A stretch of DNA of 64,000 nucleotides from Faecalispora jeddahensis (GTDB lineage Bacteria > Bacillota > Clostridia > Oscillospirales > Acutalibacteraceae), in NCBI RefSeq assembly GCF_000577335.1, contig NZ_CBYL010000011.1, positions 17,327 through 81,326 of the forward strand, written 5' to 3'. This document shows positions 15,583-24,027 of this stretch, piece after piece. The notes beneath the pieces were generated by a model that saw only the letters and a list, made by a program, of their open reading frames with translations, was not told the origin of the DNA and searched no databases. The position numbers and the translations under genes are program-made. How positions within the stretch are numbered: the first letter of the stretch is position 1; every line of letters begins with the position of its first letter.

Positions 15583-16785
15583 ATGGAGCAAAATCAGGCC
15601 CCGCGTTCCGTGAGCACGCACATTGCGCTGTTCGGCAGGCGAAACGCCGGAAAGTCCAGCTTGATCAACGCGCTGACCGGCCAGAACATCGCCATTGTTT
15701 CCGACCAGCGCGGCACAACGACCGACCCGGTCTACAAAAGCATTGAGCTGTTCCCGCTGGGGCCATGTGTGCTGATCGACACCGCCGGACTCGACGACAC
15801 CGGCGAGCTGGGCGCGCTGCGGCGTGAAAAATCGCTGGAGGTTTTGGGCAGAACCGACATCGCCGTGTATGTAGCGGACGCCGAAAACGGCCTTGCCGCC
15901 GAAGAAGAGGATTTTCTGCAGCAGCTTCGGCAGCGCGGCCTACCGGTGATTCTGGTATGGAACAAAAGCGATCTGGAGTGTCTTCCCGCGCCGGAGGGCG
16001 CAATTGCGGTTTCTGCTCAAACCGGACAGGGAATGCAGCAGCTGATTGCGGTGTTATCGAACGCAAAGCCGCAGCAAAAAGCACCGGGCCTGCTGGACGG
16101 CCTTGTTTCGCCCGGTGAGCTGGTGCTGCTGGTGACTCCCATCGATTCCTCCGCGCCCAAGGGGCGGCTGATTTTGCCACAACAGCAGGTGCTGCGCGCC
16201 CTTTTGGAGCTGCCTGCCCCCGCTCTGGTGGTGCAGCCGGAAGAAATCCCCGCGGCGCTTGCCGCGCTTGCGGCCCCGCCCGCATTGGTGATCACTGATT
16301 CGCAGGCGTTTGCGCGCGTGGCGGAGCTTTTGCCGCCGGACATGCCGCTGACCTCGTTCTCTATTCTGTTTGCCCGCGCCAAGGGCGACCTTTCAGAGCT
16401 GGCCGCGGGCGCCCGGGCGATCGCCGCGCTGAAAGACGGCGACCGGGTTCTGATTGCCGAAGCCTGCACGCACCATCGGCAGGAGGACGACATCGGCAAG
16501 GTGAAAATCCCGCGCTGGCTGCGGCAGAAAACCGGAAAGGAACTGCACTTTGAGTTTTCTTCCGGACTTGGCTACACCAAGCAGCTGCCGGAATACGCGC
16601 TCGTCGTTCACTGCGGCGCGTGCATGATCAACCGCGCCGAAATGCTCAGCCGCATCCAACAGGCGCGGGAGGCCGAAGTGCCGATCGTAAACTACGGCGT
16701 GCTGATCGCCTATGTGACCGGTATTCTCGACCGCGTGCTTCAGCCGATCCCTGAAACCCACAAAAAGGAGGGAAGCTATGCGTGA
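15583..16785 (+). CDS. hydF: [FeFe]-hydrogenase maturation GTPase HydF
   Basis: A 400-aa scaffold that assembles the 2Fe subcluster of the H-cluster and hands it to hydrogenase. It has an N-terminal G domain with P-loop GRRNAGKSS near residues 14-22, DTAG in the G3 motif and NKSD in G4. A dimerisation domain lies in the middle. A C-terminal iron-sulfur domain carries CTHHRQ and HCGACM cysteines. It is second in the regulator-hydF-hydE-hydG operon and overlaps hydE by 8 bases. Length and motifs are normal. Confidence 0.95.
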   Translation: MEQNQAPRSVSTHIALFGRRNAGKSSLINALTGQNIAIVSDQRGTTTDPVYKSIELFPLGPCVLIDTAGLDDTGELGALRREKSLEVLGRTDIAVYVADAENGLAAEEEDFLQQLRQRGLPVILVWNKSDLECLPAPEGAIAVSAQTGQGMQQLIAVLSNAKPQQKAPGLLDGLVSPGELVLLVTPIDSSAPKGRLILPQQQVLRALLELPAPALVVQPEEIPAALAALAAPPALVITDSQAFARVAELLPPDMPLTSFSILFARAKGDLSELAAGARAIAALKDGDRVLIAEACTHHRQEDDIGKVKIPRWLRQKTGKELHFEFSSGLGYTKQLPEYALVVHCGACMINRAEMLSRIQQAREAEVPIVNYGVLIAYVTGILDRVLQPIPETHKKEGSYA

Positions 16786-17824
16786 CCTTGCCCGTATGAC
16801 CCGCGCGGAGCTTGCGGAATTCATCCGCGACGGCGGAGGCGCCGACTATGCAGAGCTGATGCGGGAAGCCGACCGGCTTCGCCGCCTTTCTTACGACAAC
16901 GAGGTTTACACCCGCGGCCTGATTGAATTTACCAACTTCTGCAAGAACGACTGCCTGTACTGCGGTATCCGCCGCAGCAACCCGTACGCCGAGCGCTACC
17001 GCCTGACCCAGCGCCAGATACTGGAGTGCTGCTCGCTGGGCTGGGAGCTTGGCTACCGCACCTTTGTGCTGCAGGGCGGCGAAGACCCATACTTTACCGA
17101 CGAGCGGATCGAACGCATTGTGTATTCCATTCGCAGTACGCACCCGGACTGCGCCGTAACCCTTTCCATCGGCGAGCGCAGCCGTGAATCGTACCAGCGT
17201 TTTTACAATGCGGGCGCACAGCGCTATCTGCTGCGCCACGAAACCGCAAACGACGAGCATTACCGCAAGCTGCACCCCGCCGTCATGTCTCCCGAGAACC
17301 GCAAGCGATGTCTTTGGGATTTGCGCGACATCGGCTACCAGGTAGGGGCGGGATTCATGGTGGGCTCCCCGTTCCAGACGCCGGAATACCTTGCGGACGA
17401 CCTTCTGTTTTTGCAGGAGCTACAGCCCCACATGGTGGGGATCGGGCCGTTTATTCCGCAGAAGGACACGCCGTTCGGCACTTTCCCCTCCGGCACGGTG
17501 GAGCAGACGCTCTTGCTGCTCGCGATGCTGCGGGTGCTGCTGCCTACGGCACTGCTGCCCGCCACCACAGCAGTGGGCACACTTGACCCGCTCGGGCGGG
17601 AAAAGGCCCTGAAGGCCGGGGCGAACGTGGTGATGCCGAACCTTTCCCCCACCGATGTTCGGAAAAAGTATTTGCTGTACGACAACAAAATCTGTACCGG
17701 CGACGAAGCGGCGGAATGCCGCTTCTGCATCCAGGGCCGCGTGGAGCGGGCCGGATTCCGCCTGACGGTGAGCCGGGGCGACCATAAAGAATGGAGGATG
17801 CAGCATGATGCAATTGGATCATGA
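16778..17824 (+). CDS. hydE: [FeFe]-hydrogenase maturase HydE (radical SAM)
   Basis: A 348-aa radical SAM enzyme that acts on the HydG-derived Fe(CO)2(CN)Cys complex during building of the 2Fe subcluster. The [4Fe-4S]-binding CxxxCxxC motif lies in NFCKNDCLYCGIRRSN near residues 47-62, followed by the LQGGEDP strand. C-terminal cysteines (AECRFCIQGR) are also present. ATG at 16778 lies within the end of hydF. The last 20 bases overlap hydG, so the three maturases look translationally coupled. Confidence 0.95.
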   Translation: MRDLARMTRAELAEFIRDGGGADYAELMREADRLRRLSYDNEVYTRGLIEFTNFCKNDCLYCGIRRSNPYAERYRLTQRQILECCSLGWELGYRTFVLQGGEDPYFTDERIERIVYSIRSTHPDCAVTLSIGERSRESYQRFYNAGAQRYLLRHETANDEHYRKLHPAVMSPENRKRCLWDLRDIGYQVGAGFMVGSPFQTPEYLADDLLFLQELQPHMVGIGPFIPQKDTPFGTFPSGTVEQTLLLLAMLRVLLPTALLPATTAVGTLDPLGREKALKAGANVVMPNLSPTDVRKKYLLYDNKICTGDEAAECRFCIQGRVERAGFRLTVSRGDHKEWRMQHDAIGS

Positions 17825-19193
17825 CTTAATCTATCAATTACTGGAGCAGGCAAAAAACAGTACATCCGAACAGCGTGAAGTCGCCGTTCGGCGTGCGGAA
17901 AACGGAGAAACGCTGGATTATCTGGATATCGCGCTGCTGCTTGAAATCACCGAACCGGAGCTTTTGGCGCGCATTTACCGTGTTGCCGGGAACATCAAGA
18001 AGAAAATCTACGGCAACCGCGTGGTGCTGTTTGCACCGCTGTATGTTTCGAATCACTGTGTGAACAACTGCGTTTACTGCGGCTTTCAGCGCTGCAACGA
18101 GATGCCGCGCCGCCGCCTGACCCGCGAGGAAATTCAGCAGGAGGTTCGCGTGCTGGAACGCATGGGCCACAAGCGCCTTGCTCTTGAGGCCGGAGAGGAC
18201 CCCGTCAACTGCGACATTCAGTACATTCTGGATGCGCTCGACGCCATCTACGACACGAAGCTTGACAACGGCAGCATCCGCCGCGTCAACGTCAATATTG
18301 CCGCCACCACGGTGGAGGAATACCGCATGCTCCACGAAAAGGGCATCGGCACCTACATTCTGTTCCAGGAGACTTACCACAAACCTACTTATGAAGCTAT
18401 GCATCCCCACTGTCGAAAGAGCAATTACGACTATCACCTGACCGCGTTTGACCGCGCGATGGAAGCCGGGATCGAGGATGTGGGCGCAGGCGTGCTGTTC
18501 GGCCTGTACGACCCGAAGTTCGAGGTACTCGGCCTGATGATGCACAACGCACACCTGGAAGAACGCTTCGGCGTGGGCTTCCACACGATCTCTATGCCGC
18601 GCTTAAAGCAGGCCGAGGGCATGAGCCTGAAGGATTTCCCGCATCTGGTGGATGACGAGACCTTTAAGCATCTGGTGGCCATTCTGCGGATTGCGGTGCC
18701 CTACACTGGCATCATCATGTCTACGCGCGAATCGGCCCAGATGCGCGACGAGGTGCTGCACTACGGGGTATCGCAGATCAGCGCCGGTTCCAACACGGAA
18801 ATCGGCGGCTACAAGCAGGAGGAGGATTCCCCGCATGAGACGGTATCCGGGCAGTTCCAGCTTTCGGATGAGCGCCGCCCGCTTGAGGTGATCAAGACCC
18901 TGATCGAAAACGGATACATCCCCAGCTACTGTACCGCCTGCTATCGGCAGGGCCGCACCGGCGACCGCTTTATGCAGCTGGCGAAAAGCGGAACCATCCA
19001 AAATACCTGTACCCCAAACGCATTGATGACGCTGCTGGAGTACATGCTCGATTACGGCGACCCCGAGCTGACCGAAATGGGAGGGCATCTGCTGGAGAAC
19101 GAGCTGAACAAAATCGAAAACCCGAATGTGCAGAGAATCGTCCGCCGGAACATTGAGCGCATGCGCGCCGGGGAACGCGATCTGTTCCTGTAA
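17805..19193 (+). CDS. hydG: [FeFe]-hydrogenase maturase HydG (tyrosine lyase)
   Basis: A 462-aa radical SAM tyrosine lyase that makes the CO and CN- ligands of the H-cluster. The N-terminal radical SAM motif is CVNNCVYCGF near residues 85-94. The C-terminal auxiliary-cluster motif is CTACYRQGRTG near residues 368-378, both as in characterised HydG. GGAGG precedes ATG 17805. It is the last gene of the operon and a strong terminator follows. No hydrogenase structural gene lies in the window. Confidence 0.96.
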   Translation: MMQLDHDLIYQLLEQAKNSTSEQREVAVRRAENGETLDYLDIALLLEITEPELLARIYRVAGNIKKKIYGNRVVLFAPLYVSNHCVNNCVYCGFQRCNEMPRRRLTREEIQQEVRVLERMGHKRLALEAGEDPVNCDIQYILDALDAIYDTKLDNGSIRRVNVNIAATTVEEYRMLHEKGIGTYILFQETYHKPTYEAMHPHCRKSNYDYHLTAFDRAMEAGIEDVGAGVLFGLYDPKFEVLGLMMHNAHLEERFGVGFHTISMPRLKQAEGMSLKDFPHLVDDETFKHLVAILRIAVPYTGIIMSTRESAQMRDEVLHYGVSQISAGSNTEIGGYKQEEDSPHETVSGQFQLSDERRPLEVIKTLIENGYIPSYCTACYRQGRTGDRFMQLAKSGTIQNTCTPNALMTLLEYMLDYGDPELTEMGGHLLENELNKIENPNVQRIVRRNIERMRAGERDLFL

Positions 19194-19215
19194 AATCCTT
19201 TCGTCCAATCAAACA

Positions 19216-19259
19216 GAAAAAGGCGGTACCTGCAATGCCCGCAGGATACCGCCTTTTTC
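19216..19259 (+). terminator. Terminator of hyd maturation operon
   Basis: A 12-bp stem GGCGGTACCTGC / GCAGGaTACCGCC with one bulge lies between an A5 tract and TTTTT. Confidence 0.85.
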
Positions 19260-19317
19260 TATGAACCCGTATCGACAGACGCTTTGACCGATAATATTGT
19301 CTCCCGGCCGCTTTCGG

Positions 19318-19346
19318 TTGAATTTCCCGTTTGGGTCTGCTACAAT
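19318..19346 (+). promoter_or_regulatory. Promoter of hypothetical gene at 19380
   Basis: TTGAAT (19318-19323) and TACAAT (19341-19346) are separated by 17 bp, about 35 bases before the start codon. Confidence 0.65.
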
Positions 19347-19379
19347 GTCAGGAAAAGAAACAGGAATAGAGGCGATCTC

Positions 19380-19811
19380 ATGAACCGGGTCATTCGCAGG
19401 AATCAGATCGATCTGCCCTACAGCTTGCACGATGGGAAAGTGATTGGCTTTCAGGTAACAAACGACACCCTTCAAATGCAGCTGCAGAGCGGATTCATAG
19501 AAACCATCGAGCCCTTTGAACAAGCAGCCGGCTGTATCGAGTTTGAGAAAACAGATTGGGATTTCAGCTATGTGTATCTGCTGGAATATGAAGATGTTCC
19601 GTGCGGTAACTGTGGCAGCTTTACCGGTAAAAAAATGGATTTGCACGAATTCATCGGTCAGTATCGCAATGCCGGGTTTGACATCATGGATGAAACCTAT
19701 GGCTACAATATGTCAAAATTCAGCGGATACCTTTCAGCGGAAGGGTCTGTCAAAGAATGCATCATCGAGATATACCATTTGGGTGATATGAGTTACATTG
19801 TGGAGGAATAA
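19380..19811 (+). CDS. Hypothetical protein, 143 aa
   Basis: Not recognised. It is a soluble, acidic protein with beta-rich predicted character and one CGNC motif (VPCGNCGSFTGKK) near residues 76-88 that could bind metal or form a disulfide. There is no signal peptide or membrane segment. The start was placed at ATG 19380 behind GAGG, which also fits the promoter 35 bases upstream. It is a monocistronic unit between the hyd operon and the converging etfBA genes. Confidence 0.7.
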   Translation: MNRVIRRNQIDLPYSLHDGKVIGFQVTNDTLQMQLQSGFIETIEPFEQAAGCIEFEKTDWDFSYVYLLEYEDVPCGNCGSFTGKKMDLHEFIGQYRNAGFDIMDETYGYNMSKFSGYLSAEGSVKECIIEIYHLGDMSYIVEE

Positions 19812-19988
19812 TTTCTGGTTCTGCGAACTTCCTCATAACCAGCAACCGCAGCCCTGCATCTTTTTATCCTAATCTTCAGCAGAAATAATACCAATTGTAT
19901 ATTCTCGAAATTATATCCTATAAGTAATCTAAAAGTCAGCTTGGTTTCTTTTCTTTTAAAAAAGGGAGCGAGAATGGGATTCTGTCGC

Positions 19989-21002
19989 TTACGAAAGCCC
20001 CTTTCTCTTTTTAACGGACTCGGTCAACGCCGGCAGCACCTGAAACAGGTCGCCTACCACGCCATAATCGGCTACTCCAAAAATGGGGGCGTCGGGATCC
20101 TTATTGATGGCGACCACCACGTCGGAGCTGTTCATGCCCACCAGATGCTGAATCGCACCTGAGATACCGGCCGCAATGTAAAGCTTTGGTCCTACGGTCT
20201 TTCCGCTTTGCCCTACCTGATGAGAACGTGAAATCCAACCGGAATCCACCGCCGCGCGGGATGCGCCGACCGTTGCGCCAAGCGCGTCCGCCAGTTCCCG
20301 AATCGTGCGGAAGCCCTCGGGGCCGCCTACGCCGCGCCCGCCGGAAACAATGATCTCTGCTCCCTCCAAATCGACCAGCTCTTTGCTCAGTTCGCTGATC
20401 ACATCCAGAACCTTGGTGCGCAGACGTTCTTCCGGAATGTGAATGTCTTCTTTGATCACCTCTGCAGAGCGGCTGTCGTCAGGTTCTTCTTTCTTAAAAA
20501 CACCGGGGCGCACCGTGCCGATCTGCGGGCGGTGGTCGGGGCACAAAATGGTAGCCATCAGGTTTCCGCCAAAGGCCGGGCGGGTCCACGCTACATTGCC
20601 GCTTTGCTCATCGATGTCCAACGCGGTGCAGTCTGCCGTAAGACCCGTTTTCAGGCGGCAGGACAAACGGGGGGCCATGTCGCGCCCGTTGCCGGTCGCT
20701 CCGATCAGCAGAGTGGTAGGACCATATTTCTCCACCAGCGCATGCAGTGCGTCGGTATAGGCGTCGGTCGTGTACCGAGCAAATTCGGGGCCGTCCACCA
20801 CAATGATTTGATCCGCCCCGTGCGCCTGCACAGTCCTGACCGCCTCATCCACCTGAGAGCCGATCACAACGGCCACCAGCTTTCCCTGTTGCCCGTCCGC
20901 CAGTCGGCGGCCCGGATTCAGCAGTTCCAAGCCAACATTTTTTGCCCTGCCGTTCCGATCGGTCTCGATCAACACCCACAAATCCTTTGTCTTTGCTTCC
21001 AT
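19989..21002 (-). CDS. etfA: Electron transfer flavoprotein alpha subunit
   Basis: A 337-aa FAD-binding Etf subunit. The C-terminal domain shows the EtfA signature GGRGVGGPEGFRTI, the SRAAVDSGWISRSHQVGQSGKTV stretch and LYIAAGISGAIQH, which contact FAD. It pairs with EtfB to pass electrons between flavoenzymes and, in anaerobes, can take part in flavin-based electron bifurcation. It lies 16 bases after etfB in the same operon. No acyl-CoA dehydrogenase is adjacent, so the partner enzyme lies outside the window. Confidence 0.95.
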   Translation of the reverse strand: MEAKTKDLWVLIETDRNGRAKNVGLELLNPGRRLADGQQGKLVAVVIGSQVDEAVRTVQAHGADQIIVVDGPEFARYTTDAYTDALHALVEKYGPTTLLIGATGNGRDMAPRLSCRLKTGLTADCTALDIDEQSGNVAWTRPAFGGNLMATILCPDHRPQIGTVRPGVFKKEEPDDSRSAEVIKEDIHIPEERLRTKVLDVISELSKELVDLEGAEIIVSGGRGVGGPEGFRTIRELADALGATVGASRAAVDSGWISRSHQVGQSGKTVGPKLYIAAGISGAIQHLVGMNSSDVVVAINKDPDAPIFGVADYGVVGDLFQVLPALTESVKKRKGLS

Positions 21003-21018
21003 TATTTTTCCCTCCCTC

Positions 21019-21819
21019 TTATATCACACAGGTTTCGCAGAGCGACTCAAACAGCCTTTTACCTGAATCTGTCCCGCTTTCTTCCTGAATTCTGACCCCG
21101 CCGGACTTCTGCGGCGCCGTATAGGTTTTTTTCACTTTTGTCGGCGAACCCTTCAGCCCCGCGCGGCTGAGGTCGATCGTCAGGTCCGCGGAGGTCAGAG
21201 TGGGAATCTCGACCTTATTCGCGGCCAGTTTGGTTCGGATGGTGGGGTACCGCGGCTCGTAGGGAAGCTTCGTCACCGTAATCACACACGGCATTTTTAC
21301 GCCCAGCAATTCAAAATCATCTTCCGACTCGCGCTTGACTTTTGCAGTGTCTCCTTCCACAGAAAGCCCAACTGCACAGGTCACCTGCGGGTAATCCAGA
21401 TGCTCCGCGATCTCTGGGCCCACCTGGGCCGTATCGCCGTCGATCGCCTGCTTGCCGCAGAAGATCAAATCGAATTTGCCCTCCAGCTCCTCTACCCGAA
21501 CGACGGCGCGCGAAAGAATATAGCTGGTTGCCAGCGTATCGGAACCGCCAAACGCGCGGTCGCTGATCAGATATGCTTTGTCCGCCCCCACCGCTAAACA
21601 TTGTTTGAGCGCCGCCTTGGCCTGCTCCGGCCCCATGGACAGCACTACGATCCTGCTGCCCGGCACTGCGTCCTTCAGCCGGGCTGCCATTTCCATTGCA
21701 TAAGAGTCGAACGGATTAACGATACTGGGTACGCCCGAGCGGATCAGCGTATTTGTTTTAGGATCGATACGAATTTCCGCTGTATCGGGTACTTGCTTGA
21801 CACATACTAACAGATTCAT
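21019..21819 (-). CDS. etfB: Electron transfer flavoprotein beta subunit
   Basis: A 266-aa Etf beta subunit beginning MNLLVCVKQVPDTAEIRIDP, the usual N-terminus. It has the nucleotide-binding FCGKQAIDGDTAQVGPEIAEHL motif near residues 116-137 and the VTKLPYEPRYPTI region. ATG at 21819 follows GGAGAGAG. The open frame upstream to 22032 has no ribosome binding site and is not part of the gene. First gene of etfBA. Confidence 0.95.
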   Translation of the reverse strand: MNLLVCVKQVPDTAEIRIDPKTNTLIRSGVPSIVNPFDSYAMEMAARLKDAVPGSRIVVLSMGPEQAKAALKQCLAVGADKAYLISDRAFGGSDTLATSYILSRAVVRVEELEGKFDLIFCGKQAIDGDTAQVGPEIAEHLDYPQVTCAVGLSVEGDTAKVKRESEDDFELLGVKMPCVITVTKLPYEPRYPTIRTKLAANKVEIPTLTSADLTIDLSRAGLKGSPTKVKKTYTAPQKSGGVRIQEESGTDSGKRLFESLCETCVI

Positions 21820-22340
21820 TTTCTCTCTCCTTTTCCCATATGACTCCCCATTTGCGCCGGGGTCCAAGGCTCCGCTGCCGGGGCGCCGTGTTTGTCTGCG
21901 GAGCACCGCAAATAACAGGCTGGAAGATCGCCAGCTGCATCTATTGGTGCTACCAATATTTATATTAACTATAATAAAAACATCTGTCAATAATCGTTGT
22001 TTTATTGTCAAAGTTATATAAATAAATAACAATATTTCATTTGAGTAATTTTATTATCGCAATTTAAAAGCACAAACCGCTGATGTAACTGATGCTTTTC
22101 ACACACTGGTATAACCAACAGCCGCCCGCGGCCATTAGCCTGATATTTCAAGAGAATTCCATTTGCTTTACGGGCTGTTTGATTTTATCTTTCCTTCTGT
22201 TTTCGCCGGTCCTGCTTTTCAATACAGATTACAACACACGGTGAACAGGGTATTAAAAAGCTTTTGAGAGCGTTTTCTTTCAGATTTCTACCAGCCAGAC
22301 ACTTTTTCGATTCGCCGGCACAGCCGGTGGTTGTTCTACA
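21820..22340. other. Long intergenic region upstream of etfB
   Basis: It is A+T-rich near 21950-22040. On the minus strand there are two TTGACA boxes 21 bp apart (complements near 21988-22014) and a TTATTATAG stretch, the probable etfB promoter zone. No gene, riboswitch or repeat copy was found in the rest. Confidence 0.4.
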
Positions 22341-22385
22341 AAAAAAGGGAAAGGAACTGTGTCCAACAGTTCCTTTCCCTTTTCT
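22341..22385. terminator. Terminator of the dnaG-rpoD-rrf2 transcript
   Basis: An 18-bp perfect stem (22343-22360 with 22366-22383) has a GTCCA loop and A/T flanks. Confidence 0.9.
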
Positions 22386-22439
22386 ATATGGCAGCGCCGG
22401 TAAAACGAAGCCATAATAATTTTATTTTTCCCGTCTGCA

Positions 22440-22910
22440 TCAGGGCAACTGCTTATCCACTCCGGGGCAGCCCTCCGCTTTCCCTTTCTCTTGCTCCTTT
22501 ACGGAACGGCAGGCCGCTCCGCACGGCTCTACCTGAGAAAAGGTGTAGGAATCCAGCTGCCTGCGCACCGATTCCGAAATTTCGGCATAGATGCGGTGAT
22601 ACCGGCAAGCCTGATGCGTACAGGCATATTCATCCTGCTGACACCGGCTGATCATGTACGGGCCTTCCACCGATTCAATGACCTCGCGCAGAGTGATCCG
22701 GCTGCCGGGGCGGGCCAGCGTATAACCGCCGTGCGCCCCTTTATAGGACTGCACGATCCCGTCGGAAACCAGCTTGCGCAGAATCTTCAGCGCAAATCGC
22801 GGCGGAACACAGGTTCCCTCAGAAATGCTGCGCGCATCTGCCTTTTGATTGGACGCCGCCAGAAAATCCACGATCCTGACCGCATAGTCCGTTTCTAATG
22901 TCATGTGCAT
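22440..22910 (-). CDS. Rrf2-family transcriptional regulator
   Basis: A 156-aa Rrf2 winged-helix regulator. The HTH is SISEGTCVPPRFALKILRKLVSDGIV and the wing is KGAHGGYTLARP. The central cysteine cluster CQQDEYACTHQACRYH near residues 90-105 resembles the Fe-S ligand set of IscR/NsrR-type members, so it may sense iron-sulfur status or redox. GGAAGGAG precedes ATG 22910. It sits 16 bases after rpoD on the same strand, an unusual tail to the macromolecular-synthesis operon. Confidence 0.9.
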   Translation of the reverse strand: MHMTLETDYAVRIVDFLAASNQKADARSISEGTCVPPRFALKILRKLVSDGIVQSYKGAHGGYTLARPGSRITLREVIESVEGPYMISRCQQDEYACTHQACRYHRIYAEISESVRRQLDSYTFSQVEPCGAACRSVKEQEKGKAEGCPGVDKQLP

Positions 22911-22926
22911 GACGAGGCTCCTTCCA

Positions 22927-24015
22927 TTAATCCAGGAAGTCTTTCAGCTTTTTGCTGCGGCTGGGATGACGGAGCTTGCGCAGCGCCTTTGCCTCAATCT
23001 GGCGAATGCGCTCACGGGTAACGTTAAACTCCTTACCCACTTCCTCCAGTGTGCGGGAACGGCCGTCTTCCAAGCCAAAACGCAGGCGAAGCACCTTTTC
23101 TTCCCTGGGGGTGAGGGTGTCGAGCACCTCGCCGAGCTGCTCACGCAGAAGCGTGTGAGAGGCGGCATCTGCCGGGGCGGGCGCTTCATCGTCGGGGATG
23201 AAGTCGCCGAGGTGGCTGTCTTCCTCCTCACCGATCGGGGTTTCGAGCGATACCGGCTCCTGCGCGACCCGCATGATCTCGCGAACCTTATCGACCGGCA
23301 TGTCCAGCTCCAGAGATACCTCGTCGGCTGTCGGCTCGTGGCCGTTCGTGTGCAGAAGCTGGCTCGATACCTTCTTCACTTTATTGATCGTTTCCACCAT
23401 GTGCACGGGAATGCGGATGGTTCTTGCCTGGTCGGCAATCGCACGGGTGATGGCCTGGCGAATCCACCACGTTGCATAGGTAGAAAATTTAAAACCCTTG
23501 GTGTAATCGAATTTTTCGACCGCCTTAATGAGGCCGAGGTTTCCCTCCTGAATCAGGTCGAGGAACTGCATTCCGCGGCCAAGGTAACGCTTGGCGATGC
23601 TGACGACCAGACGAAGGTTCGCTTCGGAAAGGCGCTTCTTTGCGGCTTCGTCTCCGTTTGAAATGCGGATGGCCAGATCGATTTCCTCTTCGGGGGTGAG
23701 CAGCGGAACGCGGCCAATCTCTTTGAGGTATACCTTAACGGGGTCGTCGATGGCAATTCCTTCGGTGGCCAGAGCAGCCTCCACATCCTCGCCTTCGCCG
23801 CTGGGGATATCGAGTCCTTCGAGCGGGATATTGGCAAAATCCTCTATGATCTCAACGCCCTGGCTTTCGAGTGTATCGTAAAACTTTTCAATCTGCTCCG
23901 GCTCAAAATCCAGCTCGCCGAGAGCGTCCAGAATTTCTTTCGTCGAAAGCTGTCCTTTGCTTTTTCCCAGTTCGATCAGATCTCTGATGACTGTCTTCTT
24001 ATCAGGCATTTCCAT
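22927..24015 (-). CDS. rpoD: RNA polymerase primary sigma factor RpoD (SigA)
   Basis: A 362-aa housekeeping sigma factor. Region 1.2 is near residues 75-110 ([26 protein letters not shown]). Region 2 contains the core-binding [24 protein letters not shown] and the -10 recognition helix [13 protein letters not shown]. Region 3 follows. Region 4.2 carries the -35 [33 protein letters not shown]. The many TTGACA/TATAAT promoters in this window fit its specificity. It lies 12 bases after dnaG. Confidence 0.98.
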   Translation of the reverse strand: MEMPDKKTVIRDLIELGKSKGQLSTKEILDALGELDFEPEQIEKFYDTLESQGVEIIEDFANIPLEGLDIPSGEGEDVEAALATEGIAIDDPVKVYLKEIGRVPLLTPEEEIDLAIRISNGDEAAKKRLSEANLRLVVSIAKRYLGRGMQFLDLIQEGNLGLIKAVEKFDYTKGFKFSTYATWWIRQAITRAIADQARTIRIPVHMVETINKVKKVSSQLLHTNGHEPTADEVSLELDMPVDKVREIMRVAQEPVSLETPIGEEEDSHLGDFIPDDEAPAPADAASHTLLREQLGEVLDTLTPREEKVLRLRFGLEDGRSRTLEEVGKEFNVTRERIRQIEAKALRKLRHPSRSKKLKDFLD

Positions 24016-24027
24016 TGGTAGTTCCCC

